From Impatiens glandulifera (Eukaryota > Streptophyta > Magnoliopsida > Ericales > Balsaminaceae), in assembly GCF_907164915.1 (NCBI RefSeq), contig NC_061866.1:29343905-29407904 (forward strand): a stretch of 64,000 nt of DNA. Direction: 5' to 3'. Shown here piece by piece: positions 22,561-34,507 of the stretch. The stretch's first letter is position 1. Every line of letters begins with the position of its first letter. Position numbers and translations under genes: made by a program. The notes beneath the pieces were generated by a model. That model made no database searches, was not told the DNA's origin, and saw only the letters and a program-made list of their open reading frames with translations.

Positions 22561-24689
22561 GCAACTATTTAGATCATTTAGATCCATCACAATCATTTTT
22601 TTATCAAAATCAAAATTTTCAAAAACAATTCATATTTTGAGTTCTTGATTTGGTCAAAACGAACATCCAGTGTTCTTGTTTTGGAACAAGTCAAGTATAT
22701 GAGATATAATAGAAGCTATTGGATAGCTTCCTTTCTCCTCAAAACAACCTTCAAATCAAAAAACTATTTTTTTTCACAAAATGTTTTGAACGATTTGATC
22801 ATCCAGATTGATTAATACCTTGAGATGATGATCAACATGTTCCTAAGAGCTTTGTGAAGCTACCTAAACTCTTTGATCAATGAATCCAAGCTAAAAAAAT
22901 GAATTTAAAAAATTAACTTTTTTATTCTTGAACCGAGGCTTGTTAGCCTAGGACAAAGAGATCTGACCGAGGATCCTCGGTCCGGACCGAAACCTAGGAC
23001 CAAGAAATTCGAACCTACAACCGAGATACATGACCGAGAATTTCAATAGGACCGAGAGGTCCAACCGATGTTCTTAAGCTACAATCGATCATGAATTCTT
23101 ATATCTAGGACTGAGAGGTTCAACCTAGGACCGAGAGGTCCAATCTAGGATCCGGAGGTCCAACCTAGGACTAAGAATTCCAAGACATACGACCGAGAAG
23201 TCCAAACTCAAGACCGAGAATTCTTAAACCTAGGAATGAAGGACTTAGCCTAAAGCTAACCCACAACTGATGGGTTTGTACACCTAGACCGAGAATCTTA
23301 GCCAAGGACCGAGTCCTTAGAACCTAGACCGAGGGATTTCGACACTTCGACTAAAGATCCCAAGCTTCGACCTAGATTGAGATTTTTAAGACCCCGATCC
23401 ACAAACACAAACCCAAGGCCTGTGACTCTATTCCTAAGGCCTATTTGGTTCCCCTTTGCAAAATCTAAAATTATTTTTGTAATTTTGGAACTTCAAATCA
23501 TTTTCCAAAAATCCCGAAAAATTAAAAAATTCTTTTAAAATATTTTTAGAATATTTCCAAAAATATTTCGATAAAGGCTTGTATGAGATTTAGGTTTAAC
23601 CTAATGCCTTTAAAAATGAGTGATATTCTTCAGATATTTCCTTAAGTCAACGACATCAACAATAAGTATCAACATTTAATATTTTTATTGCAATATTTAA
23701 ATAACGCACAAATCTTATGCATGATTAGAACCGTAAAAATAATCGGTAAAAATAAAATATGATATAACCGATTTTCAAATGCCAAATTTATAAGTATAGA
23801 CGTTTTTAAAATGGGTACGGAGTATGAAACGCGAAAGCCCTTTCCCGAGTATCACCAAACTACGAACTAAAATAAACGTTGGCCAATACGTTTATACACG
23901 AATGCCAACTTGTATTGATTTAAAAAAAATTAATTGACGATTCAATTTCAAAATAAATAATCTTCTAAATATTTATGTTTAATTAATTTAAACCAATGAA
24001 TTTTTAAAAATAAATTGTGATTTGATTATACCAAAGTAGTTTTATTTAAAAGAAAATTCCTAACACGCAAATTGAGTTTAAAATTTTTCGAACCTTAAGT
24101 TTTTTCGCAAAACCTAATAAATTTTTTTTTTCAAGGGTTACACTAACATACATATTAGTTAATAATATGATTATTGTTATAAATTCATAAATAGTTTGAT
24201 AAACTAGTTATTTGTATAATACATGGATAACGACATATTGTATATAAATTTGTTTAATAGACGATAATTCTGAAATTTTGTCATAAAATTATGTGTTTTT
24301 TTGGTCTAATTTTTTTTTATATAGAAAATTAGTTAATTAAGAAATTGAAGAAGATGACATGAATAATTATCTATAATATTTAGTTAGTTTTATATTTGAT
24401 TAAAGATAAATGGTCATTATTCTAATTATTTGTAATAATTAATATTCTTACAAATTATTATATATTTTATAAAAGCATGTTTAATGATATATTAAGTTGT
24501 TTGGTTAATGATATATGACATATTATTTGTTACAATATGTTTGATTATATATATATTTGTTATTGGTGTGTATATATTTGTTGTTGGCAAAAATTAAGAA
24601 ACAAAATAAAATTTTGTTCAGTCCATCTTTAATGAATAAGTCAATATTTAATGAAAGGAATAAATCATTGACATATTTTTAAGGTGGAA
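22561..24689. mobile_element. Probable LTR-retrotransposon remnant with a CCTAGGACCGAGAGG-type minisatellite
   Basis: 22940-23370 is a degenerate minisatellite of about 20-base units built on CCTAGGACCGAGAGGTCCA. It is followed at 23780-23920 by GGGTACGGAGTATGAAACGC, CCCTTTCCCGAGTATCACCA and CGTTGGCCAATACG, words I associate with LTRs of Ty3/gypsy elements in asterids. No coding domain, primer-binding site or paired LTR was found. From 24150 to 24689 I see only AT-rich DNA. Confidence 0.35.
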
Positions 24690-27187
24690 ATGACTCGACG
24701 TCATTTCATTAAAACTTTTCAAAAACGAAAAAAAACCAAGAGTTTAAGAGATCATTCTAGACAGGCCTAGAATGATTTTGAAGTCGTAACACTCTGAGTA
24801 AAACCTAAAAAGCTAAAAACGTAAATGAATTATCTGATTACAATGCTTTTAATTCTAGTGAGTTTAACGATAAATTCCAGTTTCTACAGATATTCTAGTT
24901 CTTCTCCGTGCTAGGAATTTTTCTCCATGTTCCCGCGAAGGTACTTCAATCTGATACAATATCTTTCCATAACTCTTCAATGCTCCTGCAGGTTCTTTCA
25001 TATACCCTTGCATTTCGTTCTTGCCAAATGTTATACACCACTACTCCAAAGCCACACTTGAACATGTTTGTTGCAAATCTATTTCCCTTGGCTTTGAGTA
25101 GTGTCGCTTCTATGATTAAATTTCATTCGCCCCAGAAACTAATCAGCTCTAGGCTTTTATAGAATCTGTCCCAAAGTATCGAAGCAATACAGTAGCTCCC
25201 GAATAGGTGATCTATGATTTCTTGATTTCTTCTGCATATAAGACAGCTCGCATCCGGGATGCTCATATATTTGCTGATACGATCACGATTGTTGAGTCTT
25301 TCCTAAAAGGCGAGCCATAGGATGAACTGGTGTTGAGTGATAATCTTCGTTGACCATACAAGAGGAGCCCATTCTACTTTCTGCGCTTTTTCCCGAGTTA
25401 CCACCCATATTTTCTTCGATATCAGCTTCTCATTGTCCTCAGCTTTCCATTCATGAATATTCGGTATGTCGTGTAGTTGTATGTTACTTATATGATCAAG
25501 TATCCTCTGTCCTTCTGGATTTCTTCTCAAGAGTGAGTCTCAATTCCCGTCTTTAATGTCTCTGATTTTCGCTTCTGCACAGTCCCTTCTAATACGGGTA
25601 TTTTGAAACTCCTCCTTGTGGATGATAGGTTGGTTTTCGAACCAGGGGTCGTTCCAGAATAGAGTGCATTTACCGTCCCTAGCTGGATGTCATAAAAATC
25701 TGCAATATCGCTTCTTAGTTTAAGAATATTTTTCAGAGAGCAGTTCATACCTTCATGAATTTGGCAGGTCCAGATGCTGGTTTCGTATTTGTTAAACCTC
25801 GTATGCACCCATTTGATCCATAGTGACTCCTGATTGCGCTCCAAAGCCCACAGATGCTTGAAGGTGAGAGCTTTGTTCCACTCGATACAGTTATTCAAGT
25901 CGATGCCTCCCTCGTCCTTCGGTTTGCAGAGAGCGGTCCATTTGACTTTCTTTTCTCCTCTTTCGCTACTGCCCCATATAATGTTCCTCGTCAACGTGTC
26001 GAACTCCTTCATAACCTTCTTCGGAATGACCATCTACTGCACCTAGTAGCCAACTATTCCCATGACTACGGTTTTGATAAGTTCGATCCTCCCTGCATAA
26101 GAAAGTTTTTTTTGCTACCCAGCCAGATATCGTGTTTTTTACCTTTTCAATCAGCGACTTGCAGTGTGAAATCTCGATCTGCTTCGCGGTTAACGGAATT
26201 CCTAAGTACCTTATGGGAAAGTTGTCTTCCTTGATGCCCATGATATTGAAGATTTCCTTCTTTGTTTCGTCTTTCATGCCTCCATAAAATGCCACACTTT
26301 TACTTTCATTAATAGTTAAACTTGTAACCTCAGAAAAGAACGTTAGTGTAGCCCTAATAGTTTTAATGGAATCAATGTATGCGTGCCATAGAATGAACAA
26401 ATCGTCAGCAAAGCATAAATGGGTTACCTCCTCTACCTCACACAATGGGTGAAAGATGTATGGACGATTCTTTCGGAACATCGCGAAGATGCTCTCAAAG
26501 ATCGCCATGATAGCTATGAAAAGGTAAGAAGAGAGGGGGTCCCCTTGCCTTATCCCATTTCCCCCTTCGTGGACTCCATTGACGCTAACAACAAAGCAGG
26601 ATAATGAAATGCACTCATTAATACAATCAATAAAAATCATAGGAAAAGAATAAACAACGAGAAAGTCATGAATGGCTTCCCATGTAATAGAGTCGAAAGC
26701 TTTCTTGATATCTATTTTAAAAACCACTCTCGGGGATATTGTTTTTTCCCGTAGCCTTTTAAAAAGTTTTGCAAGAGAAGAATATTATGAGAGATTGTCC
26801 TACCGGGGATGAATGCAGATTGGTTAAGATTTATAATTTTTCCTATGACATTTTTAAATCGTTTAGAAATGATTTTTGAAATTATTTTATAAATCACATT
26901 GCAGCAGGAAATTGGTTTGAAATCTTGTATTTTCTCGGGTACGGTAGTTTTGGGGATCAAGGTTAGGACCGTTGTATTCTATTGCTTTAACATCTTCCTG
27001 TTCTTGAAAAATTCCAGAACCCCATCAGTAACGTTTTTACCCACAACCGACCAATTGTCTTTGAAGAACTGTGCATTAAACCCATTAGGACCCGAGTTTT
27101 TATTCCCATCAATACTAAATAGAGCTTCTTTAACCTCAACCCTCGTGACCACCCTTATCTGCTCGCGACTATCTTCTTGGCTAAAAT
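24690..27187 (-). mobile_element. L1-type LINE, 5'-truncated and inactive
   Basis: On the minus strand the order is: a pre-RT stretch (SREQIRVVTRVEVKEALFSI, near 27170), SAFIPGRTISHNILLLQNFL (near 26810), DIKKAFDSITWE, GIRQGDPLS, the RT active-site FADDLFILW (near 26400), RYLGIPLTAKQIEIS, then KKVKWTALCKPKDEGGIDL and a zf-RVT-like region (FILWLAF, SCLICRRN, HLFGSYC) to about 24910. This is the reverse transcriptase of a plant L1-type LINE. At least two frameshifts (near 26715 and 26100) and several stops inactivate it. ORF1 and endonuclease are absent, so it is 5'-truncated at about 27187. The 3' end is near 24690-24710, but a poly(A) tail and target-site duplication are not clear. Confidence 0.88.
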
Positions 27188-28440
27188 TAAGGAAGTATAT
27201 ATATATATATATATTATATATTGTTCAATTAGTCATAAATATTTCTTTAATTTGATATTTGTGAAATTAAATACTACAATAAAAGTCTGATTTGATTTAA
27301 AAATTAATAAGTATTTGTTTAATTTGATATTTGTGAAATTAAATACTACAATAAAAGTCTATTTGATTTGATAATTAATTTGATAAATGTGTCGTTGTTA
27401 TCGTATTCAATCGTACAATTGAAAATAGATGATTGAGTGGTTTCGGCTAAAGAAGTTAGAAATATTATGATACAAAAATATATTTTTATTTTTATTTTTA
27501 TTTTTTATAATTTATTTTATTTATTTATTCAACCATTGTATTTTATTCATTTATTTTGAGCCTTATTTGTTTATTTATTTGGTGAGACACTTAATTAATA
27601 CGAGATCAGATGTGACAATCTTTTAAATTAATTTTTTTATTTAAATCTCGTATAGTATAATAAGTTCGTTTATAAATTTTAGAAAATATTTTTAAATAGA
27701 TTCGGAATTTTTAGAAGATATAAAAGTGGAGAGTAAGAAATGAGTAAAATTTCACTTATAATAAAATTTTATAAATCACCAACCATCTCCACAATACCCA
27801 AATAGAAAAATTAAATAAAGAAAGATAAAATTATTTAATTTAATTATTATTAAACAATAAAATAGATTTTAAAGCATATAATTATTATATATGTTTTATA
27901 GAAAGAAATTATTTATCAAATTTCAACTATATAAAATTCATATAATTATTTTTTCTTATACACTATTAAGAATATCAAAATAATTAGTAGGCTTATAATT
28001 TCACATCAACTTGTTCAAATTTGTTAACACTCTATCCTTGTTTATGTTTTTTAAATGGTTGTGTTTTTTATTTATATTCAGATGGTGAAGATCATGATCA
28101 CGTGTGTGAAAGGTAATAATATTTGTAGTAATATTTTCATTACAATAAATCAACAAGACTTGCGAGTGAGTAATATATTGTAAATAATCTGCAATATTTT
28201 AAAATACTGTCATATTCATTGAAAGAAGACAATCTTGATCCTTTCGGGAATGATAATTGATACTCAAAAACTCAAAACTCGTGAGCATATATGTCTTGTC
28301 TAAAATAGCTATGAATAGTTATAATTAGAAATGTGATCAAAGATAGTGAATAACTATACAATCTCATCACCTTCTGGTTCAAATGATGAGTGATGATGAT
28401 AACCGTCCCCAAAAAATAAACAAATAATCAAAATTAACAT
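27188..28440. other. AT-rich DNA, no gene
   Basis: No gene is seen. There is a short AT microsatellite at about 27197-27215. A 72-base tandem duplication carries TTTAATTTGATATTTGTGAA at about 27246 and again at about 27318. Confidence 0.65.
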
Positions 28441-29310
28441 AATTTTAGAGCATATTTCTTCTCTTTCCTTTTCCTCATATTCATGTCTTTATATTTTTAT
28501 AAATAAAATAAAAAACTAACTGAAGTATACTTTCTTGAGATTCATAATTAGTTTAATCAGATTTATATATCTATCGAGTTTAGGATACACAAGTTCAGAT
28601 AGAGAATGAACTAGCATATCCTATGAAACGGAATTAGATAGCATTTTCTAGTTTTTGGTTGAGGAAAGGTTGTTAAGTACCCGTGATATGGCACCTTAGA
28701 TTCCTTTTCAATAAATTACAACAAATCTTATCATAAACTAATTTAATTTTTATTTTTGAAAATAAATTTGAAATTTTTTTAACTTATTTATTGAAAAATG
28801 TATTTCTTTAAATAATATTTGAGTTAATAGTGCTTAACAATCTCACCATGAATAATTTTAGAGCATATTTTTCCTCTCTCCTTCACCTATTCATATTCCT
28901 CTTCATCCTTCTCCTTCTCCTTCTCCTTCTCCTTCTCCTTCTCCTTCTCCTCCTCCTCCTCCTCCTCCTCCTCCTCCTCCTCCTCCTCCGACTAACTTAA
29001 CTTAAGTATACTTTCTTAAGATTCATAAATAGTTTAATCAGATTTCGGGTATCTTTCGAGTTTAGGTAACTCAAGTTCAGATAGAAAATGAACTACAATA
29101 TTCTATGAAATAGAATTAAATAGTATTTTCTAGTTTTGGATTGAGGAAAGGGTTGTTATTTAGCACCTTAGATTCTTTCTCAATAAATTACAAAATTTTC
29201 ACCATAAACTAATTTTTTTTATTTGAAAAATAAATTTGAAAATTTTTATACTTTTTATTGAAAAATGAAAACTTTTAAATAATATTTGAGTTAGCAATGT
29301 TTAACCATTT
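28441..29310. repeat. Direct duplication of about 420 bp upstream of EBS-like gene D
   Basis: 28441-28850 and 28855-29310 share the same order of words: TTTTAGAGCATATTT, CTTAAGTATACTTTCTTGAGA-like, TTTAATCAGATTT, TCAAGTTCAGATAGA, GAAATAGAATTA-like, CACCTTAGATTC. The second copy holds the CT-rich microsatellite. The end of the repeat also matches 51886-51960 upstream of gene C, so the region belongs to the duplicated unit. Confidence 0.75.
28905..28988. repeat. (CTTCTC)n to (CTC)n microsatellite
   Basis: About seven TTCTCC hexamers run into a pure TCC triplet tract. It is absent from the matching position of the first direct repeat (28441-28850), so it expanded after that duplication. Confidence 0.95.
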
Positions 29311-29620
29311 TTTAGAACTGAATTTATAGCAAAATTTTGTTATTTATTCACGTGTTTGTACAATCTTCACATAAACGTATAGAAAGAAAGTTACTCACTT
29401 TTAAAATAAATAATAACTAATTTATAATTTTTTATTAAAAAATTGACTAATTTAAATTTTGAGTAACTAATGATAAATTTAAGAAATATTTTTTCAAAAA
29501 ATCCAAATAATCCTATACGTTATTTATATTTTCATCATAGAAAAAAAAACAAAAAAAAAAAAACAATTATGTGGCATTTATATCCAAAACCTGGGCGCAA
29601 TCCCATAAACAGCTGTACGC
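29311..29620. other. 5' flank of EBS-like gene D
   Basis: AT-rich, aligning with 51960-52190 upstream of gene C (shared GAGTAACTAATGATAA and AATCCAAATAAT words). No gene. Confidence 0.7.
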
Positions 29621-29627
29621 CAATTTC

Positions 29628-29731
29628 TAGGGTTTTATCCCATAGCCGCCGTACCTATAAATAGCTATAGACCAATATCTTTATCCATGGCCGCCGTCAA
29701 ATTTAGTATTACATAAGAAAACAATAGCCCA
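29628..29731 (+). promoter_or_regulatory. Telobox, TATA box and site II of EBS-like gene D
   Basis: One telobox (TAGGGTTT, 29628-29635), a good TATA box (CTATAAATAG, about 29655-29664) and one site II element (AGCCCA, 29726-29731). The CCATGGCCGC repeats seen in B and C are present but degenerate. B and C lack an equally good TATA box. A start about 30 bases after the TATA box would fall near 29687. Confidence 0.6.
29687..29716 (+). promoter_or_regulatory. Candidate 9-codon upstream ORF of EBS-like gene D
   Basis: The frame encodes MAAVKFSIT and then TAA, matching the upstream ORFs of copies B and C in length and start context. It sits about where transcription would begin from the TATA box, so inclusion in the mRNA is uncertain. 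Confidence 0.35.
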
Positions 29732-29781
29732 TTTATTCTTCTATTCTCCTACCCTATCCTCACCTCACTTTCTCTCACTAG

Positions 29782-30863
29782 ATGGCCAAAATCAAACCAG
29801 TCAAACGCAACTTAGACTCCTACACCATCAGAGGCACCAACACAGTCGTCAAACGTAATTGAATCTGTCTCTTTTTTTATATGATCGTTTATGTCGATTT
29901 TCTCCTCTTTTTGTTTTTATGATATCTTAATTTCTACATCATGGTTAATTTGAATCTGAAGCTGGAGATTATGTGTTGTTGCGATCACCGGAGAGCGATA
30001 CTACTCCTTATGTGGCTCAGATGAAGAAGATCCAGATAGACAATGAAAATAACGTGACAGTTTGCCTAAGGTGGTATTACCGGCCGGAGGATTCCATCGG
30101 AGGTCGTAAACTGTTCCATGGTGCGAAAGAACTGTTCTTGTCCGACCACTACGACTTTCAGAATGCTTTAACGATTCAAGGCAAGTGTATGGTTCATTCT
30201 TTGAAGAATTACACCAACTTAGAGAAAATTGAAGCTGAGGATTACTATTGTCGATATGAATACAAAGCTGCAACCGGTGTTTTTGTACCTAGTCGCGTTA
30301 GAGTGTAAGTATATATTGTGTTTAGTTCTGTCTAACTTGGTATATATTTTGTAGTTTTTGTGATTGATTAATCTTATATTTTGAAGGTATTGTAAATGCA
30401 AATTGCCCGAAAACCCTGACCTTTTGATGGTGGAGTGTGAGGAATGCAAAAACTGGTAATAATCTGTGTAGGGTTTCAAAACCTTTGTTGATATATATAT
30501 ATATATACCAAATGGATTTTGTAGGGTTAGAATTTGGAACACCATTTTTGAGTAATTAGTAATGTGCTGGATAAGTGAGTTTATGATTTACTTCTAATTT
30601 TAGTATTAAAGTTTTATTTGTTCAAATAAGAGATGTTATTATCTACCTTTGTCTTTCTTTAGGTACCATCCTTTTTGTCTTGAGATGACTATTGATCAAG
30701 CAAAACAATTAGATCCGTTTATGTGTTCTGATTGTAATGGAGAGGAGGTATTCACTTTCTAATTTATTGATTATGTTATTTATCTTATTGTTTACAAGAT
30801 TAACTGAATATATAATTCTTTTGTCATTAGGATAAAATTGAAAACATGAATGAAGTGAAGTGA
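29782..30863 (+). CDS. EBS/SHL-like BAH-PHD histone reader, copy D (diverged)
   Basis: Exons 29782-29854, 29962-30304, 30387-30455, 30663-30747 and 30831-30863 join in frame to 603 nt (200 aa). The first three exons have exactly the lengths of copy B. The protein starts [20 protein letters not shown]. The BAH cage residues Y41, W62 and Y64 are kept, and the PHD finger keeps its full C4HC3 zinc set and the NWYHP tryptophan. It differs from B and C by many substitutions (for example PGDYVLLR at the exon 1/2 join and [20 protein letters not shown]), several closer to the Arabidopsis EBS sequence. It ends [10 protein letters not shown] straight after the PHD finger. It is probably the older paralog. 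The 13.9-kb CACTA element lies about 1.4 kb downstream. Nuclear chromatin reading is inferred from the family. Confidence 0.92.
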
Positions 30864-32222
30864 AGGAGACGTGCTCAGTTGTGAAGTGAAGTGAAATGAA
30901 GGAGGCATGGTAGTGTTTTGTTTGACATTGTGGGTCGTTAGTGTGCGTGTATGGTTTATTGACATATAAGTTATGTTGTAAGGTGTTGAAAACATTTTTT
31001 CAGTTAAATTTGTTGATTATAACTATCTATTTTTATTGATGTTTTTTTGATGTATGACTTTTAACTTAAATTTAAGGTGAATCTAAATCTTGAAAAAAAA
31101 GTTAGGATTCATCTCCTTCCCATATATTAGCAAAAAATGATAAGATTTTGATAATAATTTATTATGAGGTTATATATATAATAGATAAAATGTCTTTCAA
31201 TTATATATCATAATAATTTTTCATAATATAAGTAGATGATGAATAAGATATACGTAATCTAAAAGCTTATATTTAAAACACAATTTATCAAAATGTTGTA
31301 TTAAGTACTTGTGATACTTGCCTTATGTATCAACATCAACCAATCGTTAGTGTGCATGTATGGTTTATTGACATAAGTTATGTTAAAAGAACATTTTTAT
31401 TAATAATAAATATATTATATTAAGAAAATTTATTAAAATAAGTAGATAACCTCTACATAAACCTAAAGAGCGACGATGTCAACAACACGGGACAACAACT
31501 TTAGAGGATGCATGCCTTTTAGGGATATTCCATTTTGGCTAAAGATCATGCTGAGAAAGACACCTAACAATTGATGTGGGAAGAGTTTCAATAATTTGTA
31601 AATTGAATTTCCAACTTGTTTTGATTCATCAAGCATAAACACATACATTGACTTCCGCTTCTCAACAACCCTTGTATGGTTTTTATCAACAAATTACCTA
31701 TCAAAACGATGGCCTTTAGTTTCTATATCGTCATTTTCTCAGATTCACCTATGGAAAAACATAGGACCCACTTCATATTTCCCTTTGTGTCATTCTCGAA
31801 TTTGACGTTAATCTTGTTTTCATCCTCAATGAGTAGCCAACAATTTGGCCTATTTCAAACCATCACAGACTATAAGGAACAAGTGACACATGCACCTATC
31901 TTCTCCATCTCACCTTCATCCTTTGATTAGTCTCCATATAACACCTTGAAGTGGAGTACCAATTAAAGTAAACCCCTTTCAGAGGACATGAAAATCCTAT
32001 AAACATCTCTTTATAGGTAACTTGGTTGACCAACTTGAAACAAGTCTCTACACAAGCCTTTCTTGATTATTTTCATTTCAAACAACCCTCTTGATTTCTC
32101 CAGCTTTCTTATGTCAATCTTATTTTTTAAGCATATACATGAGTTCCCAAATAGTTTCCAGTCTTTGAAAGCAAGTGGATAATCTACATAGAGCAATAAC
32201 AAGATTTTGTGTTAACCACTTC
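30864..32222. other. 3' flank of EBS-like gene D up to the CACTA insertion
   Basis: Probable 3' UTR, then AT-rich DNA that aligns in diverged form with 10713-13060. No gene seen. The last three bases, TTC (32220-32222), are the target site duplicated by the CACTA insertion. Confidence 0.7.
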
Positions 32223-32559
32223 CACTACAAAAAAACGGTCAATTTGCAACAAGGGTAAAACAACATTCTTTGCAATGAAAAAGAACTTCAGCAATTATAT
32301 TAGCATTATCTGAGAGGTTCGCAACTAAATTTGCAAGGATACCAAAAATAATGCAAATCACCCCAATGCAAATTTGCATTAACGCGCGCAATACTAGTTC
32401 CCATAACATTATCACTAAAACCAAATATGCTGCAGAAAATCCCTTATTTTGTAAAACATATACTAACCATGGTTAATATAATTTTCCAATAATATTTACA
32501 TTAATATTTTTATTAAAAGCCTCATGTTTTTGCACTACTTTCTTCAATAACTTCGTTAA

Positions 32560-33110
32560 TAAATATATTATTACGATTAGTTTGCATTAACATTTCCAAA
32601 TATTTCCGCATTTGTATATGCAATACATTCCGAATTTTATTCAAATACTGAATATTTGAAAATGTTGCCATACAATTTACGGTAATTTATGCAATATTTT
32701 CTTCAATATATTTGATAATATAATATACATATGATTAATTAGCATTGATATTTGCAAATGTATCTACACTCGGTTTTGCAATACTCAATTTAATTTATAT
32801 TCAAATACTGAATATTTGAAAACGATCCAATAAAATTTGCGGTAGTTTATGCAATTATTTATTCAATATCTTCGATAATTTGTAAACATACGATTAATTA
32901 GCATTGATATTTGCAAATGTATCCGCATTTGGTTTTGCAATACTCAATTTAATTTATATTCAAATACGGAATATTTGAAAATGATCCAATACAATTTGCG
33001 GTAATTTATGCAATCATTTCTTCAATATCTTATATAATTTATATATATAAGATTAGTTTACATTAACATTTGCAAATGTATATACATTTGGTTTTGCAAT
33101 AATAGTGTTT
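32560..33110. repeat. Left subterminal repeats of the CACTA element
   Basis: Three to four units of about 158-160 bases. GAATATTTGAAAA recurs near 32649, 32810 and 32968, followed each time by an AATTT(A/G)CGGTA stretch and GCATTGATATTTGCAAATGT. They are rich in TTTGCAAT words also present in the terminal inverted repeat, so they are probably transposase or TNP1 binding sites. Confidence 0.8.
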
Positions 33111-34030
33111 TTAATATTTGTAATATATTTTTGCATTAACTATTTTGCACTATTTGATTCGAAATATTGCAAATCTTTTATACATTATTTTAATTTTATT
33201 TATTTTAGCATTAATATTGTGCACAATTTTTATTTTAGCATTAAATTTTCTAAGACATTTGTAACTTTTTTATTTTATTTGAACCTGGTATTGAAAAAAC
33301 TAATTTTGAAATATAATAGGCAAAAGAAATCATAACCAATTCAAACATCATAATTAACCACAATTTCAATTCAATTCAAACTTTCCAAAAAATAATTTCT
33401 CAAACCTTAAACATAACTAATTCAAACATCATAATTAACCTCAAACATAACCAAGTCAAACAGCATACATATCAGATTCAATTCAATTCAAACTTTCCAA
33501 AATATAATTTCTCAAACCTTGTCCATAAAATAATGAAATCATCCATTGATATAGTCCAAAAAGATCATCAATGTCATGGAAGATCCACATTTCAGCCATA
33601 CCTGTGTACATATAGAAAAATACAAACAAAGCTTTGAATCAAAAAAATGAAATGTATAAACATTTTATGTATAAAGAAAATATTTATATTATATAATGTA
33701 AAAGAAATCATTGAATTTTATACAAAGAATAGCATTCACAACATTGAAACTATAGTTTTATAAAGCTAATACATAAATAAAATATATGATTTGTTTTCCT
33801 TTGATGCCTCAATAATGTCAATATGTAACATCATTTTCCACTAATTACTTGCACATAAAATTTCATATTATTAAGAAATAACACTCAATAATGTCAATAT
33901 ATAACATAACATTTTCAACTATAGTTTTCCCTCAATTAAATTCAATACAATACAACAACTAAGAAATCTAATTCCCTTGCCTTCCTAGTGTGAACATGCT
34001 TGTCTAATACAATACAATATAACAACTAAG

Positions 34031-34125
34031 AAACCACATATATGTTTAAAATTTGAATAACAACCACATATATGTTTAAAATTTGAATAACAACCACATA
34101 TATGTTTAAAATTTGAATAGCATCC
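34031..34125. repeat. Three tandem 30-bp repeats
   Basis: The unit ACCACATATATGTTTAAAAT plus TTGAATAACA-type bases is repeated three times with almost no change, just downstream of the TNP1-type gene inside the CACTA element. Confidence 0.85.
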
Positions 34126-34507
34126 ACAACATGTATGTTTCTACTTCAGTTTTATAAGAAAAGTCTATGGAGAAAGATCATGATTATCTTAGTAGTTATA
34201 AATAATATATTCAACTTAATGTTGACCAAATGGATGTAGAATTGAATCTAATTAGGATGATGTCTACAAAAACTGAAATTCTGACAAAAATCACATACTA
34301 TTGAGAACAATTTATTTTTATTTTTTTTAACATTTTACAAGTTATTCAACATTACAAAATCATCTAAAGTTCACACAAAGTTTCTTAATCAATTTAGAAC
34401 CAAACAACACCAAATTAAAATCACTCATTCCTGTATATTTGGTATAAATTAAAATCAATGTATAAAACCAAATTCAATGAATGAATAGGTTAAGGAAACT
34501 AACCTTT

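Noticed and set aside
25834..26234. Plus-strand open frames of 70 and 126 aa
   Set aside because: They are antisense shadows of the LINE reverse transcriptase.
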